Assembly (NCBI GenBank): GCA_965140395.1
Contig: OZ223205.1
Coordinates: 310,001-374,000, forward strand
Reading direction: 5' to 3'
DNA length: 64,000 nucleotides
DNA from: Parvibaculum sp002684405
GTDB taxonomy: Bacteria > Pseudomonadota > Alphaproteobacteria > Parvibaculales > Parvibaculaceae
Each line of letters begins with the position of its first letter. Within the stretch, counting starts at the first letter, position 1. The notes below the pieces were generated by a model. It saw only the letters and a list, made by a program, of their open reading frames with translations. It had not been told where the DNA came from and made no database searches. Positions 17,722 to 25,790 of this stretch are shown in pieces. Position numbers and translations under genes: made by a program.

Positions 17722-18246
17722 ATGCCCCGACATGCCGATACGCCGCGCGACCTGAAAGCCGAAGACCTGCCCTACCGCCCCTGTGTCGGCATCATGCTGA
17801 TCAATGCCGACGGGCTCATCTGGGTCGGAAACCGCATTCAGGAGGTCGATACCGGCTCGCCGCTCACCTGGCAGATGCCGCAGGGCGGCATCGACAAGGG
17901 CGAGGACGCCGCCACCGCCGCGCTGCGCGAACTGAAGGAAGAAACCGGCACCGACAAGGCGGAGATTCTGGGCGAAACCGAGGGCTGGCTTCACTACGAC
18001 CTGCCCGACCATCTGATCGGCGTCGCCCTGAAGGGCAAGTTTCGCGGACAGGCGCAAAAATGGTTCGCCATGCGCTTTACCGGCAAGAACGACGACATCG
18101 ATATTGCCGCCGACGCACATCAGGAATTCAGCGAATGGGCCTGGCTGCCGATCGGCGAGCTTGTCGACCTGATCGTCCCGTTCAAGCGGGGCGTCTATGA
18201 GCAGGTCATCGCCGAACTCGGGAAATACGCCGTTCCCGTGGACTAG
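17722..18246 (+). CDS. rppH: RNA pyrophosphohydrolase RppH
   Basis: Removes pyrophosphate from mRNA 5' ends, starting RNase E-dependent decay. 174 residues; YRPCVGIMLIN at the start, then the Nudix box beginning QMPQGGIDKGEDA and ending RELKEETGT (residues ~53-78), and FKRGVYEQVIAEL near the end. ATG 17722 begins the conserved protein; the open frame upstream overlaps the deacetylase gene. It ends three bases before the convergent ferritin-like gene. Confidence 0.95.
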   Translation: MPRHADTPRDLKAEDLPYRPCVGIMLINADGLIWVGNRIQEVDTGSPLTWQMPQGGIDKGEDAATAALRELKEETGTDKAEILGETEGWLHYDLPDHLIGVALKGKFRGQAQKWFAMRFTGKNDDIDIAADAHQEFSEWAWLPIGELVDLIVPFKRGVYEQVIAELGKYAVPVD

Positions 18247-18249
18247 GGC

Positions 18250-19074
18250 TTAAATCGCCACCCGGGCGAGCTGCTTGGCGCGCCGGTCCCAAAAGGCCCA
18301 GACCAGCTTCGACAGGTTACGCATCAGCCAGCCATGCGGCTTGATGCCGGTGGCCTTGGCGACCATGGACACCAGCCGCTCGACATGCTGGCGCTGATAA
18401 AGGGCGAAGGCCCGCTTCTCATACGCCTTGGCATAGGCTTTCCGGTCATAGGCGACCGAGCCGTCGAACGGCGTATTGGCCGCATAGAAGGCGGAGGCCA
18501 ACTCGTCGTCATCCGCTTCCGAAACGCGGCCAAGTGCAACGCGCGCCCGGCCGAGCTTCGACGGCACTTTCTCATCGAGGCTGTGAAACTGATCGTAGAA
18601 AAGCTTGTAGTGGCGGAACTCGTCCGCCGCGACGTTGCTCGCGATCTGTTTCAGCACCGGCTCGTCGGTCGCATCGCGGATGGCGCTGTAATAGGAAGAT
18701 GTGCCGCTTTCCACCACGCAGCGCGCGATGAGTTCGCCGCCCCGGCTGCCGCGGACGGATTCGACCTCGTCGATCGGGATCGAGTAATTCTCGCGGAAGC
18801 GGCGAAAGGCTTCCTCGAAGCTGAAATCCGGATCCGCCAGCTCCGCCCAGCGGGCCAGCGCCTGACCGTGCTGAACCTCTTCCGTGCCCCATTTGTAGAT
18901 GGCTTCCTTCACATCCGGGCAATCGGAAAAGACATTGCAAAGATAGGTCACGTAATCCGGCGCATTGAACTCCACCAGCGCAGCCGCCTTCACGGCTTTG
19001 AGAATATCCGGATCCACCTTGGAGGCGTCGAAATCCTCCCAGCGAATATCGTCCAGCGTCCAGTGTCGGCTCAT
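18250..19074 (-). CDS. ferritin-like di-iron domain protein of unknown function
   Basis: 274 residues. Helical bundle with carboxylate/His pairs typical of ferritin-like di-iron proteins: ALVEFNAPDYVTYL, EEVQHGQAL (ExxH), VESGTSSYYSA and ADEFRHYKLFY (ExxH). The second half is basic and ends in an amphipathic tail (LMRNLSKLVWAFWDRRAKQL), perhaps membrane-associated. ATG 19074 is chosen because GAGGTG lies six bases upstream; the frame continues but without a ribosome site. Di-iron chemistry such as desaturation or hydroxylation is possible; the substrate is unknown. Confidence 0.75.
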   Translation of the reverse strand: MSRHWTLDDIRWEDFDASKVDPDILKAVKAAALVEFNAPDYVTYLCNVFSDCPDVKEAIYKWGTEEVQHGQALARWAELADPDFSFEEAFRRFRENYSIPIDEVESVRGSRGGELIARCVVESGTSSYYSAIRDATDEPVLKQIASNVAADEFRHYKLFYDQFHSLDEKVPSKLGRARVALGRVSEADDDELASAFYAANTPFDGSVAYDRKAYAKAYEKRAFALYQRQHVERLVSMVAKATGIKPHGWLMRNLSKLVWAFWDRRAKQLARVAI

Positions 19075-19183
19075 CTCAATCACCTCGGAACATGGCAACA
19101 GGCCATCTTGGCTGAATATAAGCCAATCCTGGCAGTGTTTTAAGGGACAGAAAGACACAGCCCGCCCCTCAAAACCCCGCCCT

Positions 19184-19218
19184 CAAACGAAAACGGCGCC
19201 TCCCGGGGGAAGCGCCGT
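19184..19218 (-). terminator. rho-independent terminator of the atp operon
   Basis: On the minus strand ACGGCGC (19212-19218) pairs with GCGCCGT (19193-19199), followed by TTTTCGTTT. It lies about 30 bases past the atpC stop. Confidence 0.8.
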
Positions 19219-19246
19219 CCAGTAGCTTATGCGGCAATCTTGCGGC

Positions 19247-19648
19247 CTAGAGCATCTTGCGAAGGTCGCGAAGGTGGTCCAGGCGCTCCTGGGCCCGCTG
19301 CCGCTTTTCGTCCGTCCGGGCGTCCTCGACATCATCCTCGGCGTTCTTGATTTCGCCGTCGAGATGCTCGGCGCTGAGATCGGTCAGCGGCACGGCATGC
19401 TCGGCAAGGAGCGTCAGACCGCCCGCCGTCACTTCCGCGAAACCGCCGCGAACGAAATAGCGTTCCTTGGACTTGCCACCTTCCTCGACGTCGATGACGC
19501 CAGGGCGCAGCACGGTCATGATCGGCGCGTGGCCGGCCATGATGCCCATATCGCCTTCCTTGCCCGGCACGACGACCATATCCACGTCGTCGGACAGCAG
19601 AAGCCGCTCGGGGCTCACCAGATCGAAACTCAGCTTGTCAGCCATCAT
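19247..19648 (-). CDS. atpC: F1F0 ATP synthase epsilon subunit
   Basis: 133 residues. The N-terminal beta-sandwich opens LSFDLVSPERLLLSDDVDMVVVPGKEGDMGIMAGHAP in outline, and the C-terminal helical part is AEHLDGEIKNAEDDVEDART. Epsilon is the rotary central-stalk subunit that couples to the c-ring and can inhibit hydrolysis. Two ATGs in a row (19648, 19645) are both possible starts. It is the last gene of atpHAGDC; the F0 genes are elsewhere, as usual in alphaproteobacteria. Confidence 0.95.
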   Translation of the reverse strand: MMADKLSFDLVSPERLLLSDDVDMVVVPGKEGDMGIMAGHAPIMTVLRPGVIDVEEGGKSKERYFVRGGFAEVTAGGLTLLAEHAVPLTDLSAEHLDGEIKNAEDDVEDARTDEKRQRAQERLDHLRDLRKML

Positions 19649-19698
19649 CTAAGTCCTGTTCGGTGCCACTGTTACATGGCTGGCAGGCAAGCGGCGGA

Positions 19699-21138
19699 TT
19701 AGGCCGCTTCCTTGGCCAGACGCTCGGCCTTGGCCACGGCGTCTTCGATGGTGCCGACCATGTAGAAAGCCGCCTCCGGCAGATGGTCGTATTCGCCTTC
19801 GCACAGGCCCTTGAAGCCCTTGATCGTGTCCTTCAGGTCCACGAGCACACCGGGCGAACCGGTGAACACTTCGGCCACATGGAAGGGCTGGCTGAGGAAG
19901 CGCTCGATCTTACGGGCACGCGCCACGACGAGCTTGTCTTCTTCCGACAGTTCATCCATGCCGAGAATGGCGATGATGTCCTGCAGGCCCTTGTAGCGCT
20001 GCAGGATTTCCTGCACGCGGCGGGCCGTGTCGTAATGCTCGTCGCCGACAACGCGCGGCTCGAGAATACGCGAGGTCGAGTCGAGCGGATCCACGGCCGG
20101 ATAGATGCCCTTTTCCGAGATGGCGCGGTTAAGCACCGTCGTGGCATCCAGATGGGCAAACGACGTGGCAGGCGCCGGGTCGGTCAGGTCGTCGGCGGGC
20201 ACGTAAATGGCCTGCACCGAGGTGATCGAACCCTTGGTGGTCGTCGTAATACGCTCCTGCAGCTGGCCCATATCGGTGGCGAGCGTCGGCTGATAACCCA
20301 CGGCGGAGGGGATACGGCCAAGAAGCGCCGACACCTCGGAACCCGCCTGGGTGAAGCGGAAGATGTTGTCCACGAAGAAGAGCACGTCCTGGCCCTGGTC
20401 GCGGAAATGCTCGGCGACCGTCAGACCCGACAGCGCCACACGGGCACGCGCTCCGGGCGGCTCGTTCATCTGACCGTAGATCAGCGCACATTTGGACCCC
20501 GCGGTCGAACCGTTGTTCTCCTTGGGATCCGTGTTCACGCCGGACTCGATCATTTCGTAATAGAGATCGTTACCCTCGCGCGTGCGCTCGCCCACGCCGG
20601 CGAACACGGAATAACCGCCATGCGCCTTCGCGATGTTGTTGATGAGTTCCTGAATGAGCACCGTCTTGCCCACGCCGGCGCCGCCGAACAGGCCGATCTT
20701 ACCGCCACGAGCGTAAGGGGCGAGAAGGTCCACCACCTTGATGCCGGTGACCAGCATCTCGGCTTCCGTGGACTGCTCGACGAATTCAGGGGCTTCCTGA
20801 TGAATCTCGCGCAGGGCTTCGCCTTCGATGGGACCGGCTTCGTCCACCGGCTCGCCGATCACATTCATGATGCGCCCGAGCGTCGCTTCGCCGACCGGCA
20901 CCTGGATCGAATGGCCCGTATCGTTCACTTCCTGACCGCGGGTAAGCCCTTCGGTCGAGTCCATGGCGATGGTGCGCACCGTGTTTTCACCCAGATGCTG
21001 AGCCACTTCGAGCACCAGACGGGTACCGTTATTATCGGTCTCCAGCGCGTTCATGATGGCCGGCAGGTGATCGTCGAATTCGACGTCCACGACGGCGCCA
21101 ATCACCTGACTGATCTTGCCGACAACATTGCTCATACT
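19699..21138 (-). CDS. atpD: F1F0 ATP synthase beta subunit
   Basis: Catalytic subunit. From MSNVVGKISQVIGAVVDVEF it is 479 residues, standard length, with Walker A GGAGVGKTVLIQEL, the GERTREGNDLY segment, Walker B ALIYGQMNEPPG and SAVGYQPTLATDMG. The frame remains open for 89 more codons upstream to ATG 21405, which has an AAGGGG ribosome site; rare codons in that stretch (TTA, AGA, AGG, CTA, ATA) unlike the rest of the gene made me prefer the canonical start. See the entry for 21139-21405. Confidence 0.95.
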   Translation of the reverse strand, partial: SMSNVVGKISQVIGAVVDVEFDDHLPAIMNALETDNNGTRLVLEVAQHLGENTVRTIAMDSTEGLTRGQEVNDTGHSIQVPVGEATLGRIMNVIGEPVDEAGPIEGEALREIHQEAPEFVEQSTEAEMLVTGIKVVDLLAPYARGGKIGLFGGAGVGKTVLIQELINNIAKAHGGYSVFAGVGERTREGNDLYYEMIESGVNTDPKENNGSTAGSKCALIYGQMNEPPGARARVALSGLTVAEHFRDQGQDVLFFVDNIFRFTQAGSEVSALLGRIPSAVGYQPTLATDMGQLQERITTTTKGSITSVQAIYVPADDLTDPAPATSFAHLDATTVLNRAISEKGIYPAVDPLDSTSRILEPRVVGDEHYDTARRVQEILQRYKGLQDIIAILGMDELSEEDKLVVARARKIERFLSQPFHVAEVFTGSPGVLVDLKDTIKGFKGLCEGEYDHLPEAAFYMVGTIEDAVAKAERLAKEAA

Positions 21139-21405
21139 GTCTATCCCTGCTTCGCATGCCGGAAAGCGCTCAACCGCTTCCCCGTTATCGTCATCCGGCG
21201 CGGCCGGAACCGCATCCATTGCTTCCGCGACCGCTTTCGCCTGCTCCGTCGCAGTCGCGCCCGCAATCGGAGCGTCTTCCTGCCTGGCAGGCGCCGGTAG
21301 CGCCTTCGGCCCGGACGCCTTCCCCGGAAGGATACGCGCCAGAAGCCTTCTTACATTCGCAAGCAGCCGGCTTCGCCAGCCTTGCCTGTTACCTAACTCG
21401 GGCAT
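21139..21405 (-). other. possible N-terminal extension of AtpD (89 codons, in frame)
   Basis: The 350-base gap between atpG and the canonical atpD start is much wider than other gaps in this operon. It contains an uninterrupted frame fused to atpD, starting at ATG 21405 with AAGGGG five bases upstream. It encodes an amphipathic basic helix (RSRLLANVRRLLARILPGK) and an Ala/Pro/acidic linker. Some alphaproteobacterial AtpD proteins carry Ala/Lys/Pro-rich N-terminal extensions, which supports translation; unusual codons argue against it. Confidence 0.45.
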
Positions 21406-21488
21406 CGTACCCCTTCGGAATCATCCGGCCTTCCGGCCCTCATATCCTCACGGGGCATTTTCGCCCTTCTCGTTTCCGGCACCGCCCT

Positions 21489-22382
21489 TTAGAGCGCTTC
21501 CGCACCGGAAATAATTTCGATCAGTTCCTTCGTGATCTGCGCCTGGCGCGTACGGTTGTAGGTGATCGTCAGCTTGTCGATCATCTCACCCGCATTGCGC
21601 GTCGCATTATCCATCGCGGTCATACGCGCGCCTTCTTCGCTGGCGCCGTTTTCGAGCAGTGCCCGGAAAACCTGGACCGACAGATTGCGCGGCAGCAGAT
21701 CCTTCAGGATCTCCGTTTCGTCCGGCTCGTATTCGTAGATCGCACCGCCGAGACGCGCCACGATTTCCTCTTCGGGCTCCGCACCGTCCACCGAGGCGGG
21801 GATCAGCGACTGCGTCGTCGGGATCTGCGTCACGACGTTCTGGAAGCGGGAGTAGAACAGCGTGCAGACATCGAACTCGCCATTCTCGAACATGTCGATC
21901 ACGCGCTGCCCGACCTGGTCGGCATGTTCGAAACCGAACTTGCGCACGCCGGAAAACTCGATCGTGTCGATAATGTACTCGCCGTAAAGCCGCCTCAGCG
22001 CATCCCGGCCCTTCCGGCCGACGCACAGGATCTTCACGGTCTTGCCTTCGCCGAGCAGCTTGCCGATGCGTTCGCGCGCCAGACGCACGATGGAGGCGTT
22101 GAAACCGCCGCACAGGCCGCGTTCGGCCGTTGCGACGACCAGCAGATGAACCTGGTCCTTGCCATTGCCGACCAGAAGCTCGGGCGCATCGTCCCGATCC
22201 TTCATGCCGGCGGCGAGGTTGGCCATCACGCGGTCCATGCGCTCCGCATAGGGACGCGCAGCCTCGGCCGCTTCCTGCGCACGGCGCAGTTTCGCGGCGG
22301 CGACCATCTGCATCGCCTTGGTGATCTTCTGCGTCGACTGGACGCTGGAGATCCGGTTTCTAAGTTCCTTCAGGCTTGCCAT
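21489..22382 (-). CDS. atpG: F1F0 ATP synthase gamma subunit
   Basis: Central rotor shaft. 297 residues with the N-terminal helix MASLKELRNRISSVQSTQKITKAMQMVAAAKLRRA in outline, TAERGLCGGFNASIVR in the middle and the C-terminal helix ending TRQAQITKELIEIISGAEAL. The conserved ends that form the coiled-coil shaft are intact. It starts 38 bases after atpA. Confidence 0.96.
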   Translation of the reverse strand: MASLKELRNRISSVQSTQKITKAMQMVAAAKLRRAQEAAEAARPYAERMDRVMANLAAGMKDRDDAPELLVGNGKDQVHLLVVATAERGLCGGFNASIVRLARERIGKLLGEGKTVKILCVGRKGRDALRRLYGEYIIDTIEFSGVRKFGFEHADQVGQRVIDMFENGEFDVCTLFYSRFQNVVTQIPTTQSLIPASVDGAEPEEEIVARLGGAIYEYEPDETEILKDLLPRNLSVQVFRALLENGASEEGARMTAMDNATRNAGEMIDKLTITYNRTRQAQITKELIEIISGAEAL

Positions 22383-22420
22383 TCGGCGCTATCCCGTGAC
22401 TGCTTCTTCCATTCCGCCGA

Positions 22421-23950
22421 TCAGGCAAACGCGTTGGCGAAAGCCTCGACCGCGCTCTGAAGCTTCGCTTCCGTATCGGAAGAAAGCTGCTTTTCGGTCC
22501 GGATGGTCTCGAGAATGTCGGCATGCTTGGAGCGGAAGCTGCGCAGCAGCTCTTGCTCGAAGCGACCGACTTCGGCGACGGCGAGCTTGTCGAGATAGCC
22601 GTTCACACCGGCATAGATCACGACGACCTGCTCTTCGACCTTGAGCGGCGAGAACTGACCCTGCTTCAGAAGTTCGGTCAGACGCGAGCCGCGGTTCAGC
22701 AGGCGCTGTGTCGCGGCATCGAGGTCGGAACCGAACTGCGCGAAGGCAGCCATTTCGCGGTACTGGGCGAGCTCGCCCTTGATCTTGCCCGCGACCTGCT
22801 TCATCGCCTTGATCTGGGCGGAGGAACCCACGCGGCTCACCGACAGACCCACATTCACCGCCGGACGGACGCCCTGATAGAACAGGTCCGTTTCCAGGAA
22901 GATCTGACCGTCCGTGATCGAAATCACGTTGGTCGGAATGTAGGCGGACACGTCGTTGGCCTGGGTTTCGATGATCGGCAGCGCCGTCATGGAACCCGAA
23001 CCATGGTCCTCGTTGAGCTTCGCAGCGCGTTCCAGCAGACGCGAATGCAGGAAGAAGACGTCGCCCGGATAGGCTTCACGTCCCGGCGGACGACGAAGCA
23101 GCAGCGACATCTGACGATAGGCAACGGCCTGCTTGGACAGATCGTCATAGATCGTCAGGGCGTGCATGCCGTTATCGCGGAAGAACTCGGCCATGGCGCA
23201 GCCGGCAAACGGTGCCAGGAACTGCAGCGGGGCCGGCTCGGACGCCGTCGCGGCGACGACGATCGAATATTCGAGCGCGCCGTTTTCTTCCAGCGTCTTC
23301 ACGATCTGCGCGACCGTGGACCGCTTCTGACCGATGGCGACATAGACGCAATAGAGCTTCTGGCTCTCGTCGTCACCCTGGTTCAGCGGCTTCTGGTTGA
23401 GGATCGCGTCGATGGCGATGGCGGTCTTGCCGGTCTGGCGGTCGCCAATGATCAGCTCGCGCTGACCGCGGCCGATCGGGATCAGCGCATCGATCGCCTT
23501 GAGGCCCGTCTGCATCGGCTCATGCACCGATTTACGGGGGATGATACCCGGCGCCTTCACGTCCACGCGGCGGCGTTCGGTGCTCTCGATCGGGCCCTTG
23601 CCGTCGATCGGATTGCCAAGCGGGTCCACGACGCGGCCCAGCAGGCCCTTGCCGACGGGAACGTCCACAATGGCGCCCGTGCGCTTGACCGTGTCGCCTT
23701 CCTTGATCCTTCGGTCGGAACCGAAAATCACGACGCCGACATTGTCGTCTTCAAGGTTGAGCGCCATGCCCCGGATACCGCCCGGGAACTCGACCATTTC
23801 ACCGGCTTCGACATTGTCGAGGCCGTAAACGCGGGCGATACCGTCACCGACGGAAAGAACCTGGCCGACCTCGGAAACCTGCGCCTCGGCGCCGAAATCC
23901 TTGATCTGCTGTTTGAGGATCGCGGAGATCTCCGCAGCCTGAATGTCCAT
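22421..23950 (-). CDS. atpA: F1F0 ATP synthase alpha subunit
   Basis: Non-catalytic nucleotide-binding subunit of the F1 hexamer. 509 residues with Walker A GDRQTGKTAIAIDAI, PYSG-type segment LQFLAPFAGCAMAEFFRD, SLLLRRPPGREAYPGDVFFLHSRLLERAAKL in outline, and GLSVSRVGSSAQIKAMKQVAG. The start codon overlaps the last base of atpH (TGATG arrangement), a translational coupling point. Confidence 0.97.
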   Translation of the reverse strand: MDIQAAEISAILKQQIKDFGAEAQVSEVGQVLSVGDGIARVYGLDNVEAGEMVEFPGGIRGMALNLEDDNVGVVIFGSDRRIKEGDTVKRTGAIVDVPVGKGLLGRVVDPLGNPIDGKGPIESTERRRVDVKAPGIIPRKSVHEPMQTGLKAIDALIPIGRGQRELIIGDRQTGKTAIAIDAILNQKPLNQGDDESQKLYCVYVAIGQKRSTVAQIVKTLEENGALEYSIVVAATASEPAPLQFLAPFAGCAMAEFFRDNGMHALTIYDDLSKQAVAYRQMSLLLRRPPGREAYPGDVFFLHSRLLERAAKLNEDHGSGSMTALPIIETQANDVSAYIPTNVISITDGQIFLETDLFYQGVRPAVNVGLSVSRVGSSAQIKAMKQVAGKIKGELAQYREMAAFAQFGSDLDAATQRLLNRGSRLTELLKQGQFSPLKVEEQVVVIYAGVNGYLDKLAVAEVGRFEQELLRSFRSKHADILETIRTEKQLSSDTEAKLQSAVEAFANAFA

Positions 23951-24507
23951 CAGGAAGCCTCTTTCATGGCAATCTTAAGAGAATTGAGTTTGGTCCGCAG
24001 CGAGGAATCGATCATCCGGCTGCCGACCTTGACGATGAGACCGCCAAGCAGCGATTCATCAACGGTGGTATCGATATTCACGTCGCGCCCGGTAGCCGAT
24101 TTGAGCGCGGTTTTGAGCCCGTCGACCTGGGCATCGGAAAGCGCGTGGGCGGAAACCACGCTGGCAGTGATCTCGCCGCGCTTGACCGCGAGCAGCTGGC
24201 GAAACGCCGACATCATGCCCGGCAGCGCGAAAAGCCTGCGATTCTTGACGACAAGACCGATGAACTGCGCGGTCAGACCGGCAATCCCGGCCTTTTCCAG
24301 CACGGCGGCAATGGCCTTGCCCTGAAGGTCGGCGCCGAAAACGGGACTGCGCACAAGCCGGCGCAGGTCTTCGCTCTCGTCCAGCATTCGACCGATCGAG
24401 GCCAGATCATTGGCCACGGCGTCAAGCGATCCCTCGCTTTCAGCCAGTTCGAAAAGGGCGGTCGCATAGCGCCCAGCCACACCAGTTACGGGTTGTTCAG
24501 ATGACAC
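23950..24507 (-). CDS. atpH: F1F0 ATP synthase delta subunit
   Basis: Peripheral-stalk subunit (OSCP homologue) that joins F1 to the b subunits. 185 residues: VAGRYATALFELAESEG at the start, LVVKNRRLFALPGMMSAF centrally, and the C-terminal ESLLGGLIVKVGSRMIDSSLRTKLNSL motif in outline. The start is GTG 24507. First gene of the operon. Confidence 0.95.
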   Translation of the reverse strand: MSSEQPVTGVAGRYATALFELAESEGSLDAVANDLASIGRMLDESEDLRRLVRSPVFGADLQGKAIAAVLEKAGIAGLTAQFIGLVVKNRRLFALPGMMSAFRQLLAVKRGEITASVVSAHALSDAQVDGLKTALKSATGRDVNIDTTVDESLLGGLIVKVGSRMIDSSLRTKLNSLKIAMKEAS

Positions 24508-24808
24508 GTCCGGCGCTCGCCTGTCTTTGTCATGGAAGCTGGCACGCGAAATTTTCAGATGCGAACCAAGCTATTGAAATAACTCGAAAAATTCGGCCAA
24601 GTAAGACCGCTGGCAACCCGGTGCCCCCGAGGCCGGGCGTTAGGTAACACAAGCTCCGCGCAGGTGCAACAAGAGCCGGACCGAATAGGGCCCATACGGG
24701 ACAATTGGAAGCACGTTCAGCCATGCATGAGCAGGCCTTCCGCAGGGGAAAGCTGCTCATCAATGCATGTCGGGAGGGACGTGGCAAGCAACCGGCGCGC
24801 GGTGGCCC
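24508..24808 (-). promoter_or_regulatory. atp operon leader/promoter region with a hairpin
   Basis: This 301-base gene-free gap precedes atpH. I see no supported gene. On the minus strand a weak promoter-like pair occurs around 24610-24665 (TTGTTG or TTGCAC, then TGTTAC/TACCTA). An inverted repeat ATGAGCAG (24727-24734) / CTGCTCAT (24753-24760), with inner TTCC/GGAA pairing, could end the upstream methyltransferase transcript, although it lacks a T tract. Confidence 0.4.
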
Positions 24809-25654
24809 TTACGCCGATCGTCTCAGAGCCTTCGCATGACGCTTGGCAATGGCCATGATCTCACGCGCCTTCGACGGATCCTGGGCGCAGAGCTTGTCGC
24901 AAATCTGGAGAATCTGTTCGGGCGACAGCGTGATCTGGGAGCGCTGCACGGGCGGCGGGGACGGCAGGCGCCTGCGTTCCTCTTTCGCCCTCCGACCGAG
25001 CGAAAGAAGCTCCTCGCTGAGCGGCCGCTTGAAGTCGAAAACCCGCTCCTTGGTGAAGAACCAGGAGGGATAGCGTGACTGGTTGGTCGTCTCGGTGCGT
25101 CCGGTCACATGCAACTGGACGCCGAGTTCGTTCGCGAAGCTGTTGACCGCCCATTTCACCAGCGGCCAGTCGTCATCATAGTCGTCGCCCGCCACGACGC
25201 CGCCGACCTTCACCTTCTGGAACCAGTCGACAAAGGACTTGCCGCCCTCTTCGCCGGTATGGGCGTAACCATCGAAATAGACGAAGTCGAAATAATCGTC
25301 GTCGAACAGCGCCAGCGCATCGTCGAACGACATGCGCAGCAGCTTGTAGTTCTCCGCGATACCGACATGCTTCAACGCATGAACATATTCGGCCGTATCA
25401 TGATGGTCGGCATACAGATCAACACCGTAAAAGGCCTTGAACTTGCCGCTCTCGACCATGCGCCTGGAAAACACGCCGCCGGCGACACCCAGCTCGATAC
25501 CGATATTATTGCGGCCCTCGAGCGAGCGGATAACGTCATGACGGTGGAAGTCTTCTTCCACCCGAACCGAGATGTCCGGCACCCTTTCGGCCGCCAGCCT
25601 GTTGATCTCCTGAATGCTCATGATGGAGTGCCCCGCTTGCCCGAAATCAGTCAT
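24809..25654 (-). CDS. class I SAM-dependent methyltransferase
   Basis: 281 residues. SAM motif I is NIGIELGVAGGVFSRRM (about residues 50-66), the acidic second strand is FYGVDLYADH, and a later strand is FDFVYFDGYAHTGEEGGKSF followed by KVGGVVAGDDY. This is the Methyltransf_24-type arrangement common for glycan, cephalosporin-hydroxylase-like and small-molecule methyltransferases. The substrate is unknown. The C-terminal 60 residues are basic and Pro-rich with a helical end. The start may be ATG 25654 or ATG 25621. It lies alone between priA and the atp operon. Confidence 0.75.
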   Translation of the reverse strand: MTDFGQAGHSIMSIQEINRLAAERVPDISVRVEEDFHRHDVIRSLEGRNNIGIELGVAGGVFSRRMVESGKFKAFYGVDLYADHHDTAEYVHALKHVGIAENYKLLRMSFDDALALFDDDYFDFVYFDGYAHTGEEGGKSFVDWFQKVKVGGVVAGDDYDDDWPLVKWAVNSFANELGVQLHVTGRTETTNQSRYPSWFFTKERVFDFKRPLSEELLSLGRRAKEERRRLPSPPPVQRSQITLSPEQILQICDKLCAQDPSKAREIMAIAKRHAKALRRSA

Positions 25655-25790
25655 GCGGCAGGCCGTTTTCCGGCCACGCGATTTCCACCCGACGCATGAC
25701 CCGAACGACCGCCACCGCTCGCCGCATTGTTCGGGAACATGATTTCCAACTTCTTAATGGAACGACGTGCCGCTCGCCGACCGCCCGCGT

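Noticed and set aside
22523..24325. 600-codon plus-strand frame opposite atpA and atpH
   Set aside because: Shadow of the ATP synthase genes; no independent start signal or domain.
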